Of a DNA stretch of 43,365 nt, positions 33,249 through 41,845 are shown piece after piece. The first letter of the stretch is position 1; the number at the start of each line of letters is the position of its first letter. The DNA comes from an uncultured Bacteroidales bacterium (GTDB taxonomy: Bacteria > Bacteroidota > Bacteroidia > Bacteroidales > Paludibacteraceae). The stretch lies in the NCBI GenBank assembly GCA_945827635.1, contig CALZOG010000007.1, positions 1 to 43,365 of the forward strand, read 5' to 3'. The position numbers were made by a program, and so were the translations under genes. The notes below the pieces were generated by a model. That model had not been told where the DNA came from. It ran no database searches and saw only the letters and a list, made by a program, of their open reading frames with translations.

Positions 33249-36200
33249 TTATTGTTCAACCTTCTGTCCAAAAACGTTGTACACTTGACCATTCTTAAGG
33301 ATAAGTATCTGCCCGTCGCGGATAAACTTCTCACCTTCAGTCATTAGGGTATTGAGGTTATCAACACCCAGACTTATCGCTGTGTGCGGTTTGGTACGCT
33401 TAATCTGCATCGTATTGATCAGGTTAGCCGTGCCGTTGGTATTGGCGGTGAAGGAGTTAAGTTCGATGCAATCGCTCTTGACGGTGAACTTGGTGAACGA
33501 CGGTGCACCCGGCTGACCGAACATACCGGTCATCAGGTCAAAGTAGTTGGCAACTTTGTGCTTGTCGTAGTTGGCTTCCATCTCCTCGCGATCGTACGGA
33601 TAGTAACGTTTGCGTCCGCAGGTAGCACCGATAAAGTACAATGTACCGTCGTCGGTAGTATATGTACCGCCTTCTACACCGGTCATATTCGTATTGGTGT
33701 TGATAGCCACGTGAGTAGTGTCGGTTACTGCACCTTCTACCACCGTACGTGTGTCGGGATTAACCGGACCAATCACCTCATAGCAGTGGTCGTGCCCCTG
33801 GATAGCCAGGTCAATCTCACACTCCTTGAGGATAGGCAACATAATCTCGCGGAACAGCGGTGTCTCGCTATCTTCCGAGTGACCCGAGCCGGAGAAGATG
33901 TTCTTGTGCGACAGGGTTACACGGTACTTGGTGTTGGGGTGCAGAGCAATCTGCTCCTTGAACCAGTTCTTCACATCCACCGACAGATAGGTAGATTTCA
34001 TCGAAGACTCACCTTCCGACGAACGCCACCAGTCTTGCAGCGAATAAACGAGGAAGAGTACATCGCCATATACGAAACTGTACGTGATACCATGGAACTG
34101 CGGGCGATAGGATGCCGGCACGGACATGGCAAAATCAGTCGGTGTATTGAAGTGGTAATCGTAGTTCAGGTTTTCGCTGTCATCATGGTTACCATCAGTC
34201 GGAACAATCGGCATCTTCATGATTACAGGTTTGATACTTTCCTCAAACCAGCGCTCCCACTCCCACTCACTGTTAGCGTTTGTTCCTGTTTCAACAAAGT
34301 CACCCGGGAAGAGGCAGAAACGTGCATCCGGAACAGTGTTTGCAGCCGCCGTAGCGCACCACTTGGCATTCTCGACATACTCGGCATCCTGAATATGGCT
34401 ATCCGTCATGTACAGGAACGAGTATTCGCCTTGTGCGGAATTTTGCGTACGGAAACGTCCGATCGGGCTCCAGTGGCCTTCGTATCCTACACGCCAGCTA
34501 TACGCTGTACCCGGCATCAGGTTCGTGGCAATCGCCTTGTGGCTCACATATTTGAATGCAGTCTTGTTGCTCATACCCGTTGCTTTCAGCAGACCGGAGG
34601 TGGATACAGCGTAACGCAGATCCTTGGTGACTGTTGCCTCTGCATCAAGGGTCAGCACATTGCCGCCTTCGAAATCAGCAGCAACAGCATTAGCCTTGGC
34701 AATGATCTGTACCTTGCCGTCCATGATACCTTCGTTGGTGAACCATGCAAACGCCATGTTCGTGCGCGGGTTACCGTTGATGTTTGCCACCATACAGTAC
34801 GGCTCCTCTTTCGGCACGAGCTTGGTAGCAGCCTCGTACATTGCGTCAATCTTGCCCTGAATAGCTTCAATCTCCTCAGCCGAAGCCCAGAAACTGTCAA
34901 CGCGTGCAGCCTCTTTGGCTACCCAGAACGGAATAAACGAAGGAATAGTATAATCCTCTATCTTGTAGAGTTCGTCTGCCTCCAACACCTCTTTCGGGAA
35001 GAGTACGGGAGGTTTCGGAGCAATCACGGCTACAAGAAAATCAGTAAATCCGCCGTCAACACTGGTAGCACGGATATTGGTCTTGCCTTCCGCAACACCG
35101 GTCACAACGCCGCGCTCGTCCACTGTAGCAATAGCAGGGTCGTCACTCTTCCATGTGAGCTGCTTGTTGGTTGCCTTGCGCGGAGTAAAAATCACGGTTG
35201 AGCTTGCCATACTCTCGGCATAGATGAAGAGTGTATCCTGGAAGATATCTATTCCCTCCAGCGGTATAATCGGAGCATCAGGGTCGTACTCGTATGCACC
35301 CACATCTACACCTGCGCCCTTCGGTCTTGCCACACCGGCAAGGTCAGTAGCAGGAGCTTGGTCAGCCAAACCCTTGTCAATCAGGAACGAACCTGCCTCA
35401 ATCGACCAGTCCGCTGCCTGCATTTCTGCTACCTGCGCAGGATTCGTAGGTACACCCACGAAACTGGTCGGAGCTACGAAACGCGGACCGTCAGCAGCAC
35501 TGTTATCGGCATTGAGAGTCAAACTGATAAACGGTGAAGCATTGAATCCCTGATCAGCGATATTGTGGCTGGATGGACTGCCGGCAACATAGTTCGCCGG
35601 ATCGGAAAAACCGTCCTCGCCTCTGTTACCCCACATAACCGTGTTATACACCGGATTATCCGAGTGAATACCGGCATATTTGGCACCGTAATTATTGGCG
35701 AATGTACAGTTGGTTACTATACCCGACGGATTATACACGCCACCTGAATTGGGCCAACTGTCGCCGCCTGTATTATTATAGAACACACAATTGGTGATCG
35801 TACCTCCACGCATTGCAACCGAACCATAACCGCCTTCGCAACCGCGAATGATACAATTCACGATGGTTGCACTTTCACTGTGGATAGCACTTGCCGAACT
35901 GGCGGCAGTACACAACTCGATAAGACAATTACTGATGACACAGGGAAGATTCTTGTTATCCTGTTTCGCATAGATAGCAGCAGCCGACTGCGAGTGGCAG
36001 TTGCGGATGATACAATTGTTGAGCGTCATGTTACCGCGCATATACGATGCGCTACCGGATGAAGCATACTCTGAGTTTTGCAGTACCAGACCGTCAAAGA
36101 GCAGCGGAATAGTCGGTTCTGCTTCAGCCTTGATAAGACACTTCCCCAAGTCAGTTCCGTCCATAATGGTCTGGAACGCTTCCGGATCACGCATACCGGA

Positions 36201-36458
36201 GGCTGCATCGTAGCCGCCGATAATGGATACAAACTTATTCGTGGTGATCGTCACGCACTCGTTGTACGTTCCGGCTGCCACAAACAGCGTATCACCGTCC
36301 GAGCAAGCGCCGAAACCTTGTGCCATCGTTTTCATGGCTGACGACCACGACAAGCCGTCATTGCTGTCATCACCGGTTGCCCGGCTGACATAATGGTTGC
36401 TTGCAGATGCCCATAGCACTATCGTGCTGAGCATCAATAGGGATAGAATTCTTTTCAT
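33249..36458 (-). CDS. Beta-helix / Ig-like / purple-acid-type metallophosphoesterase
   Basis: 1069 residues with a signal peptide (MKRILSLLMLSTIVLWASA). A right-handed beta-helix (about 20-395, starting NHYVSRATGDDSNDGLSWSS, with repeated TNCVFYN-type turns) is followed by a BIG2-like domain (about 400-480: WKSDDPAIATVDERGVVTG). Then come a purple-acid-phosphatase FN3-like domain (about 550-670: PGTAYSWRVGYEGHWSPIG) and the metallophosphoesterase. Metal-site motifs are TDSHIQD, FPGDFVETG, PTDGNHDDS, LSHKNIFSG and IQGHDHCYE. The tail is FIRDGQILILKNGQVYNVFG. It probably removes phosphate from a polymer or glycan outside the cytoplasm. It is the middle-sized story of three tandem paralogues and the only one with the tail motif. 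Confidence 0.88.
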   Translation of the reverse strand: MKRILSLLMLSTIVLWASASNHYVSRATGDDSNDGLSWSSAMKTMAQGFGACSDGDTLFVAAGTYNECVTITTNKFVSIIGGYDAASGMRDPEAFQTIMDGTDLGKCLIKAEAEPTIPLLFDGLVLQNSEYASSGSASYMRGNMTLNNCIIRNCHSQSAAAIYAKQDNKNLPCVISNCLIELCTAASSASAIHSESATIVNCIIRGCEGGYGSVAMRGGTITNCVFYNNTGGDSWPNSGGVYNPSGIVTNCTFANNYGAKYAGIHSDNPVYNTVMWGNRGEDGFSDPANYVAGSPSSHNIADQGFNASPFISLTLNADNSAADGPRFVAPTSFVGVPTNPAQVAEMQAADWSIEAGSFLIDKGLADQAPATDLAGVARPKGAGVDVGAYEYDPDAPIIPLEGIDIFQDTLFIYAESMASSTVIFTPRKATNKQLTWKSDDPAIATVDERGVVTGVAEGKTNIRATSVDGGFTDFLVAVIAPKPPVLFPKEVLEADELYKIEDYTIPSFIPFWVAKEAARVDSFWASAEEIEAIQGKIDAMYEAATKLVPKEEPYCMVANINGNPRTNMAFAWFTNEGIMDGKVQIIAKANAVAADFEGGNVLTLDAEATVTKDLRYAVSTSGLLKATGMSNKTAFKYVSHKAIATNLMPGTAYSWRVGYEGHWSPIGRFRTQNSAQGEYSFLYMTDSHIQDAEYVENAKWCATAAANTVPDARFCLFPGDFVETGTNANSEWEWERWFEESIKPVIMKMPIVPTDGNHDDSENLNYDYHFNTPTDFAMSVPASYRPQFHGITYSFVYGDVLFLVYSLQDWWRSSEGESSMKSTYLSVDVKNWFKEQIALHPNTKYRVTLSHKNIFSGSGHSEDSETPLFREIMLPILKECEIDLAIQGHDHCYEVIGPVNPDTRTVVEGAVTDTTHVAINTNTNMTGVEGGTYTTDDGTLYFIGATCGRKRYYPYDREEMEANYDKHKVANYFDLMTGMFGQPGAPSFTKFTVKSDCIELNSFTANTNGTANLINTMQIKRTKPHTAISLGVDNLNTLMTEGEKFIRDGQILILKNGQVYNVFGQKVEQ

Positions 36459-36493
36459 GTTATGAATATTTTGAGGTTAATATCATCGTGATC

Positions 36494-38257
36494 CTACAAT
36501 CCGGGAGTAGGCACGCCATGCGCCTTGTTGCGAACCACTTTCATCGTGTTGAACAGCGTAACGTTGCCCTCATCGTCATCTGCCGTATAGGAGTTGAACT
36601 CGATGCAGTCGCTCTTAACCGTAATCTTCGTGAACGAAGGCTTCTCGGGCTGACCGAACATACCGGTGAACAGATCAAAGTAGTTCTTTATATTATGGTG
36701 CTTGTTGTCGAAAATCGTCTCAATGTCCTCTGCATAATCTTCCTCCATCCGTTCGCGGCTGTGGGGATAATAACGCTTATGGCCACAGGTGGCGCCAATG
36801 AAGTAGAACGTACCGTCATCCGTGCAGAACGTACCGCCCTTCTTGCCGGTCATGTTCTTGTTGCGGTCAACTGCTACTTCCTCTACATCGCTAATGGCGC
36901 TCAGTATAGGTGTGCAGTCGTCAGGATTAACCGGACCAATAACCTCATAGGTGTGGTCGTGTCCCTGCAGAGCGATGTCAATCTCGCAAGCCTTGAAGGT
37001 CGGCAACATACATTTGCGGAACAACGGCGGATCTTCGTCGGTCGAGTGATCCGAACCGGAGAACAGGTTGAAGTGTGCCAGTGAGATGCGATACTTCGTG
37101 TCGGGGTTCTCAATCACCGTCTGCTTGAACCACTTGCTCACATGTTCGTCAAGGTACGTTGACCATGTACGGGCTACCTGGTCATAACTCTCACGCCAGA
37201 AATCCTGCATCGAGAATACCAGAAACAGTACATCGCCGTACACGAAGTTATACACTATCCCTTCAAACTGCGGTTTGTTGGTAATGTTGTAATTAAACCA
37301 GTTGTCGGTGTTGAAGTGGTAAGTATAGTTGATGTTCGGGCTGTCGTCGTGGTTGCCATCCGTTACTACCATCGGCATACGCATGATCACGGGCTTCAGC
37401 GACTCTTCAAACCAGCGCTCCCACTCCCACTCCGAGTTGTTGGCATTACCGTCTTCTACGAAATCACCGGGGAACACGCAGAATCGCGCTTCAGGTACAG
37501 TCTTAACCGCTGCTAAGGCACAGCGGCGAGCCTCCTTGATATACACATCGTTCATGATATGGCTGTCCGACATGTAGATGAATGAGTATTCTCCTTGATC
37601 GGCATCCTCCGTGCGGAACTGCGCAATCTCACTCCAGTGACCCTCATAGCCGCAACGCCAGGAGTAGGCTGTTCCTGGAGTCAGATCTGTGGCAATGGCC
37701 TTATGGCTGATATATTTGTATCGCACTCCGGCATTTATATCGGATACATTGACTATGTATCTCGCCTTGCCGCTGTATCGCAGACCTTTCGTCTGTGTTG
37801 CCGAGGCAGGAACAGTGATCACTCCCGAAGCAAAATCCGCTTCCGTGGCATCTGCCTTGGCCACAATCTGCACCTCGCCGTCAGTCACACCATCATTGGT
37901 GAACCACGCAAAACCCATACGGGTCTTCGGATCACCGTTAATGTTCGCTATCATGCAGTAAGGTTCGGTTTTCGGTACAAGATTCTTGATTGCCTGACGC
38001 AAAGCTTGTTTGTTAGCCTCGCTGGAATCCTTGGTGCAAGCCTGAATGGCAATCTTCAACATCGTGTGGCTGGGCACTGTGTAGTCAGCCACCGTGTACA
38101 ACGAGTCTGCCATCTCCCACTCTGTCTTGGGAACAATCTGTTCGGTAGAATCTTTGGGGTCGGGCTTCGGATCATCCGGTTCTACAACAGGATCATTTTT
38201 ACATGCTACAAAAAATACTATGCAGCCCACCATCAGAAAGGAATAAATCTTTTTCAT
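36494..38257 (-). CDS. Purple-acid-type metallophosphoesterase lipoprotein
   Basis: 587 residues with a lipobox (IVFFVAC) and a D, P, K-rich spacer, so it is membrane-anchored. It has the same FN3-like domain (about 95-215, PGTAYSWRCGYEGHWSEIA) and phosphoesterase core as its neighbours: SDSHIMND, FPGDFVEDG, VTDGNHDDS, LAHFNLFSG, LQGHDHTYE. It lacks the beta-helix and the DGQ tail. The core is close to the genes on both sides, indicating tandem duplication followed by change of the N-terminal targeting part. Confidence 0.9.
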   Translation of the reverse strand: MKKIYSFLMVGCIVFFVACKNDPVVEPDDPKPDPKDSTEQIVPKTEWEMADSLYTVADYTVPSHTMLKIAIQACTKDSSEANKQALRQAIKNLVPKTEPYCMIANINGDPKTRMGFAWFTNDGVTDGEVQIVAKADATEADFASGVITVPASATQTKGLRYSGKARYIVNVSDINAGVRYKYISHKAIATDLTPGTAYSWRCGYEGHWSEIAQFRTEDADQGEYSFIYMSDSHIMNDVYIKEARRCALAAVKTVPEARFCVFPGDFVEDGNANNSEWEWERWFEESLKPVIMRMPMVVTDGNHDDSPNINYTYHFNTDNWFNYNITNKPQFEGIVYNFVYGDVLFLVFSMQDFWRESYDQVARTWSTYLDEHVSKWFKQTVIENPDTKYRISLAHFNLFSGSDHSTDEDPPLFRKCMLPTFKACEIDIALQGHDHTYEVIGPVNPDDCTPILSAISDVEEVAVDRNKNMTGKKGGTFCTDDGTFYFIGATCGHKRYYPHSRERMEEDYAEDIETIFDNKHHNIKNYFDLFTGMFGQPEKPSFTKITVKSDCIEFNSYTADDDEGNVTLFNTMKVVRNKAHGVPTPGL

Positions 38258-38312
38258 TGTAGTATAATTTTGTTCGTTATATCGTTTCTTCCTAACGCCT
38301 CAATCACGAGGT

Positions 38313-40790
38313 TTATTTAGTCACCGTTATCTCATTGAATAATTCAATCTTGCCGTTGGATAGCACCTTGAACGACTCAAGTAGCAGATCTTTTTTCCTT
38401 ATTGTTACGCGCGTGTACGAAGGCGCACCCGGCTGACCAAACATGCCTGTGAACAGGTCGAAGTAGTTATCAATCTTATGAATATGCTTCGAGGCATCCA
38501 TCTCTTCACGACTAAGCGGTGTATAACGCTTCGCACCGCAGGTAGCGCCTATGAAATATAAAGTACCGTCTTTCACATTATAGGTTCCGCCTTTCTTGCC
38601 GGTCAGGTTTCGCAGCGAATCCACCGGCACGGACTGCTGACCGCTGATAGCCGACAGCATTGGCTTGCGCGTATCGGGGTCCACCGGACCTATAATCTCG
38701 TACGTATGGTCGTGACCTTGCAGCACAAGGTCGATCTTGCAATCTTTCATCACCGGCAATAGTGTCTTGCGCAGCAGTGGCGTCTCTTTGTCGCGCTGAT
38801 GGTCAGAACCGGAGAACAGGTTCTTATGCACCAGCCCTACCCGCCACGTGGCATTCGGTGCAGCTGCCGTCTGACGGCGCATCCAGCCCCCTAAGTCACG
38901 CTCCAGATACTCTGACGTGCCGGCAGCATAATCATACTCGCCACGCCAGAAGTCCTGCTCCGAGAACGCGATAAGCTGCATCGGACCGTACTCAAACGAG
39001 TAATTGATACCCGCGAATTGCGGACGAACTTTCGTCTGCAAATTAAACGTGGTATCGGTATTGAAGTGATACGTATAGTTCAGTAGCGGCGAATCATCGT
39101 GATTGCCATCGGTAGGAACGATTGGCATGCGCATGATCACCGGCCGCAACACTTCCTCAAACCAACGCTCCCACTCCCATTCACTGTTATTGTCTGTGCC
39201 TGTATCCACAAAGTCGCCCGGGAACACGCAGAACCGTGCATCCCTCTCATATCGTGCCACCGCCTCGGCACACAGGCGAGCAGCATCGATATACTCCTGA
39301 TTCTGAATATGACTGTCGGTCATATAGATGAACGAGAACTCCTCCTGTTCGACATCTGCGGTACGGAAGTGTCCTGTCTCGCTCCAATGTCCCTCGGTAC
39401 CTACGCGCCAGCTGTACTCTGTACCCGGCTTCAAACCGGTCGCTACAGCCTTGTGACTCACATAGCGGAACGCTGTACGCTTGTCAATCTTCGCCTTCTT
39501 CAGTATCCCCGAACTGGAAATAGCGTAGTGTAATGGTACGGTGGTTGTTGCGGTCGCCTCTATAATTCTGAATTCTGATTTCTGAATTCCGACTTCTCTT
39601 AATTCCACTACTCCGTCAGTCACTCCTTCGTTGGTAAACCAGCAGAACGCCATACGCGTCTTTGGGTCACCGTTGATATTCGCCACTGCGCAGTACGGTG
39701 CTTCCGGTTCCACCAATACAGCCGAATCCTTGGTTTGTAAGAACTGTATGAACGAAGGTACGGTGTAATCTACCTTATTATATAGTATATAGTCTGACGG
39801 CTGCTCTCTACGCTCCGCCGGTGCCATATTTGCGATGCGGTGTGTCGGCTCGCCTATACTGTAGTCAGCCGCCAGCACGATCGCATCCTCCGCCTCGGTC
39901 ACAGGCACACCCGCAAACGTACTCGGGTCGCGGAAGTGCGGACCGTCAGCCGACTCGTTGTCACTGCTCAGCCACGGCTGCTCAAAGAAGTGCGACTGAA
40001 AGCCCTCATCCGCACGGCTCAAGCCGGACGTGCTCTCGTCAGACACATAGTTAGTCGGATCAACAAAGCCGTACTCGTTCACGTTACCCCACATTGTACA
40101 GGCATACACCGAACTCTCGCTGTGTATGCCGCCGTAGCGGTCGCCATAGTTATTGGCTATGGTGCAATGGATGAGTGTACCGTCGAAGTTCGCCACGCCG
40201 CCTGCATCAGGCCAGTTATGCCCTGTAGCGGTGCAGTTGTGTATCACACACTCCTCTAACTTCGCGCCCAAGGCAGAAGCCTCTGGCAAGTCACCTTTGA
40301 TCAGCACTCCACCGCACTGTGCGCCGCTGCAACCGCGTACAACACAATGACGCATCGATACTTTGCCGCGCAACCATGCGCCACCGCCACGCTGCTCATG
40401 ACGCGCGTTCTGCAAAACGAAGTCTTCCACATGTGTCGGCAATTGGCAATCCTGCTCGCAACTGATCAGTCGCGAATGAAGACCTTTGCCCTCCAGTACA
40501 GACTTCTGTTGATGATCGCGTCTGCGCTTGTCGAATGATTCGTATGCTGTGCAGCCGCCAATCACGGTTATGCCGTCCTTCAGCGTGATACACTCACGAT
40601 AGGTTCCTGCCTCCACAAACAGTGTGTCACCCGCCTTGCAGTTGTCTATACCCAGCCGCAATGTGGCTTGTGCGGTCTCCCAGCTACGCCCGTCCTCGCG
40701 GTCATCACCGTCCACACGCACGTACCACGTAGCCGCTGACGCACTCAGCGCCAGCGCTACGAGATACATTGTGTAGATCAGTCGTTTCAT
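38313..40790 (-). CDS. Beta-helix / purple-acid-type metallophosphoesterase
   Basis: 825 residues with a signal peptide (MKRLIYTMYLVALALSASA). The beta-helix (about 20-330) begins TWYVRVDGDDREDGRSWETA; then come the FN3-like domain (about 365-475, PGTEYSWRVGTEGHWSETG) and the phosphoesterase core with TDSHIQNQE, FPGDFVDTG, PTDGNHDDS, LVHKNLFSG and LQGHDHTYE. There is no Ig-like domain and no DGQ tail. Residues about 397-411 (REVGIQKSEFRIIE) replace an ordinary stretch seen in both paralogues. They are coded by a GAATTCTGAATT-type simple repeat. Confidence 0.88.
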   Translation of the reverse strand: MKRLIYTMYLVALALSASAATWYVRVDGDDREDGRSWETAQATLRLGIDNCKAGDTLFVEAGTYRECITLKDGITVIGGCTAYESFDKRRRDHQQKSVLEGKGLHSRLISCEQDCQLPTHVEDFVLQNARHEQRGGGAWLRGKVSMRHCVVRGCSGAQCGGVLIKGDLPEASALGAKLEECVIHNCTATGHNWPDAGGVANFDGTLIHCTIANNYGDRYGGIHSESSVYACTMWGNVNEYGFVDPTNYVSDESTSGLSRADEGFQSHFFEQPWLSSDNESADGPHFRDPSTFAGVPVTEAEDAIVLAADYSIGEPTHRIANMAPAERREQPSDYILYNKVDYTVPSFIQFLQTKDSAVLVEPEAPYCAVANINGDPKTRMAFCWFTNEGVTDGVVELREVGIQKSEFRIIEATATTTVPLHYAISSSGILKKAKIDKRTAFRYVSHKAVATGLKPGTEYSWRVGTEGHWSETGHFRTADVEQEEFSFIYMTDSHIQNQEYIDAARLCAEAVARYERDARFCVFPGDFVDTGTDNNSEWEWERWFEEVLRPVIMRMPIVPTDGNHDDSPLLNYTYHFNTDTTFNLQTKVRPQFAGINYSFEYGPMQLIAFSEQDFWRGEYDYAAGTSEYLERDLGGWMRRQTAAAPNATWRVGLVHKNLFSGSDHQRDKETPLLRKTLLPVMKDCKIDLVLQGHDHTYEIIGPVDPDTRKPMLSAISGQQSVPVDSLRNLTGKKGGTYNVKDGTLYFIGATCGAKRYTPLSREEMDASKHIHKIDNYFDLFTGMFGQPGAPSYTRVTIRKKDLLLESFKVLSNGKIELFNEITVTK
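39558..39600. repeat. ATTCTGAATTCTGA-type repeat inside phosphoesterase gene
   Basis: TATAATTCTGAATTCTGATT and TCTGAATTCCGAC form about four 8-9-nt units. On the coding strand they give IQKSEFRII, where the two paralogues have unrelated IIAKANAV/IVAKADAT. Such GAATTC-like simple repeats are otherwise mostly intergenic in this group. Confidence 0.75.
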
Positions 40791-40802
40791 TGCGTCTTTT
40801 CT

Positions 40803-40820
40803 CTTTCAGCGAAGCGGTCT
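40803..40820 (+). repeat. Mini-hairpin repeat, 1 copy (site F)
   Basis: CTTTCAGCGAAGCGGTCT, with GC-GAA-GC hairpin. It ends exactly at the base before the stop codon (40823-40821) of the PfkB gene on the minus strand, in the gap between pfkB and the third phosphoesterase. Confidence 0.85.
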
Positions 40821-41768
40821 CTATCTGCTCCACCCGAACCGCTCGCGGCCAACCTTCTCCACATCTTCGCGGCAGGTGAAGGCTGTCGTACCGCCGGCTG
40901 CGGTGGTGTTCACAGCTCCGGTCATATTGCCATACTCCTGACACTTGTCCAGCGGATCACCGGCAGCCAGACGGGTGATGAATCCTGAGTTGAACGAGTC
41001 GCCTGCACCGATGCAGTCCACCACGTTCTTGTTCAGCAATGCGGCCTGCTTGCGGTCGGGCATACCCTTACGCATCAGTATGGAGCCTTTGCTGCCGCAC
41101 TTGATAACGGCGGCGTTGGTGTACGGGCGGATCTTCTCTATCGCCTCTTCCAGAGTCTCGCTCCTGGTCAGGAACTTCAGCTCCGTCTCGTTCGGCATGA
41201 ATACCGTTACCAGCGGCAGCACTTTCTTCAGGTCGATATCCCAACGCTCCATCGGATCCCATTGGCTGTCCAGCGAAGTGGTTACACCGTTCTGCTTGCA
41301 CAACTCCAGGATCTTCAGCAAGTCACGCTTGATACCGCTCTGCATAAAGATAGAGGATATATGTATATGTTTGGTCTCGGTGAACACATCGGGATTGATA
41401 TCGCTGAGCGACATATAATCCATTGCGCCCTGATAAGTCAGGTTGGCGCGATCCTCGTCGTAACTCATGCAGATAGTTGCGCCAGTGGCATATTTCTTCT
41501 GGCGGATGATGAATCGTGTGTTCACATCTTTGGCACGCAGACTGCTGGCAACCAGGTCACCGAAACTGTCATCGCCGATCATACCGCAGAAAGCCACTTT
41601 CGCACCCAGCGCTGCTGCGTTGGCGGCAAAAATAGCGGTACTGCTACCTAAGGTCAGAGTCATCTGCTTGGCGAACTTCTCTTTGCCGATCTCAGGCTCG
41701 CCCTCTATCTGGTTGAGTATCAGATCCACGTTCAACTCGCCTAAAGCTATTATATCAAATTGTTTCAT
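40821..41768 (-). CDS. PfkB-family carbohydrate kinase
   Basis: 315 residues, full length, cytoplasmic. The N-terminal signature is IIALGELNVDLILN, with the family Gly pair in LTLGSSTAIFAANAAALGA. The C-terminal ATP/catalytic motif is DCIGAGDSFNSGFI (catalytic Asp in GAGD, about 255). Relatives phosphorylate ribose, fructose, 2-keto-3-deoxygluconate and similar sugars. In this locus it probably phosphorylates a monosaccharide freed by the periplasmic enzymes, giving the sort of effector that DeoR-type regulators sense. It lies 77 bp after the esterase gene, with repeat copies on both sides. Confidence 0.93.
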   Translation of the reverse strand: MKQFDIIALGELNVDLILNQIEGEPEIGKEKFAKQMTLTLGSSTAIFAANAAALGAKVAFCGMIGDDSFGDLVASSLRAKDVNTRFIIRQKKYATGATICMSYDEDRANLTYQGAMDYMSLSDINPDVFTETKHIHISSIFMQSGIKRDLLKILELCKQNGVTTSLDSQWDPMERWDIDLKKVLPLVTVFMPNETELKFLTRSETLEEAIEKIRPYTNAAVIKCGSKGSILMRKGMPDRKQAALLNKNVVDCIGAGDSFNSGFITRLAAGDPLDKCQEYGNMTGAVNTTAAGGTTAFTCREDVEKVGRERFGWSR

Positions 41769-41799
41769 GGTTTTTAATCTAATGTAATATATCTTTTAT

Positions 41800-41840
41800 C
41801 TTTGAGCGCAGCGGTCTTTTTTCTTTGAGCGCAGCGGTCT
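41800..41840 (+). repeat. Mini-hairpin repeat, 2 copies (site G)
   Basis: CTTTGAGCGCAGCGGTCT at 41800 and again at 41823, exactly 23 nt apart, both with GC-GCA-GC. The second ends 5 nt before the stop codon of the esterase gene (41848-41846, minus strand). The first four bases of the unit differ from site E (CTTTGAG, not CTGTCAG), showing that the family has sub-types. Confidence 0.9.
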
Positions 41841-41845
41841 AAATT

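Noticed and set aside
33384..35201. Open frame of 605 codons on the plus strand
   Set aside because: It lies wholly antisense to the 1069-residue phosphoesterase gene, has no recognisable domain, and arises from the codon use of that gene.
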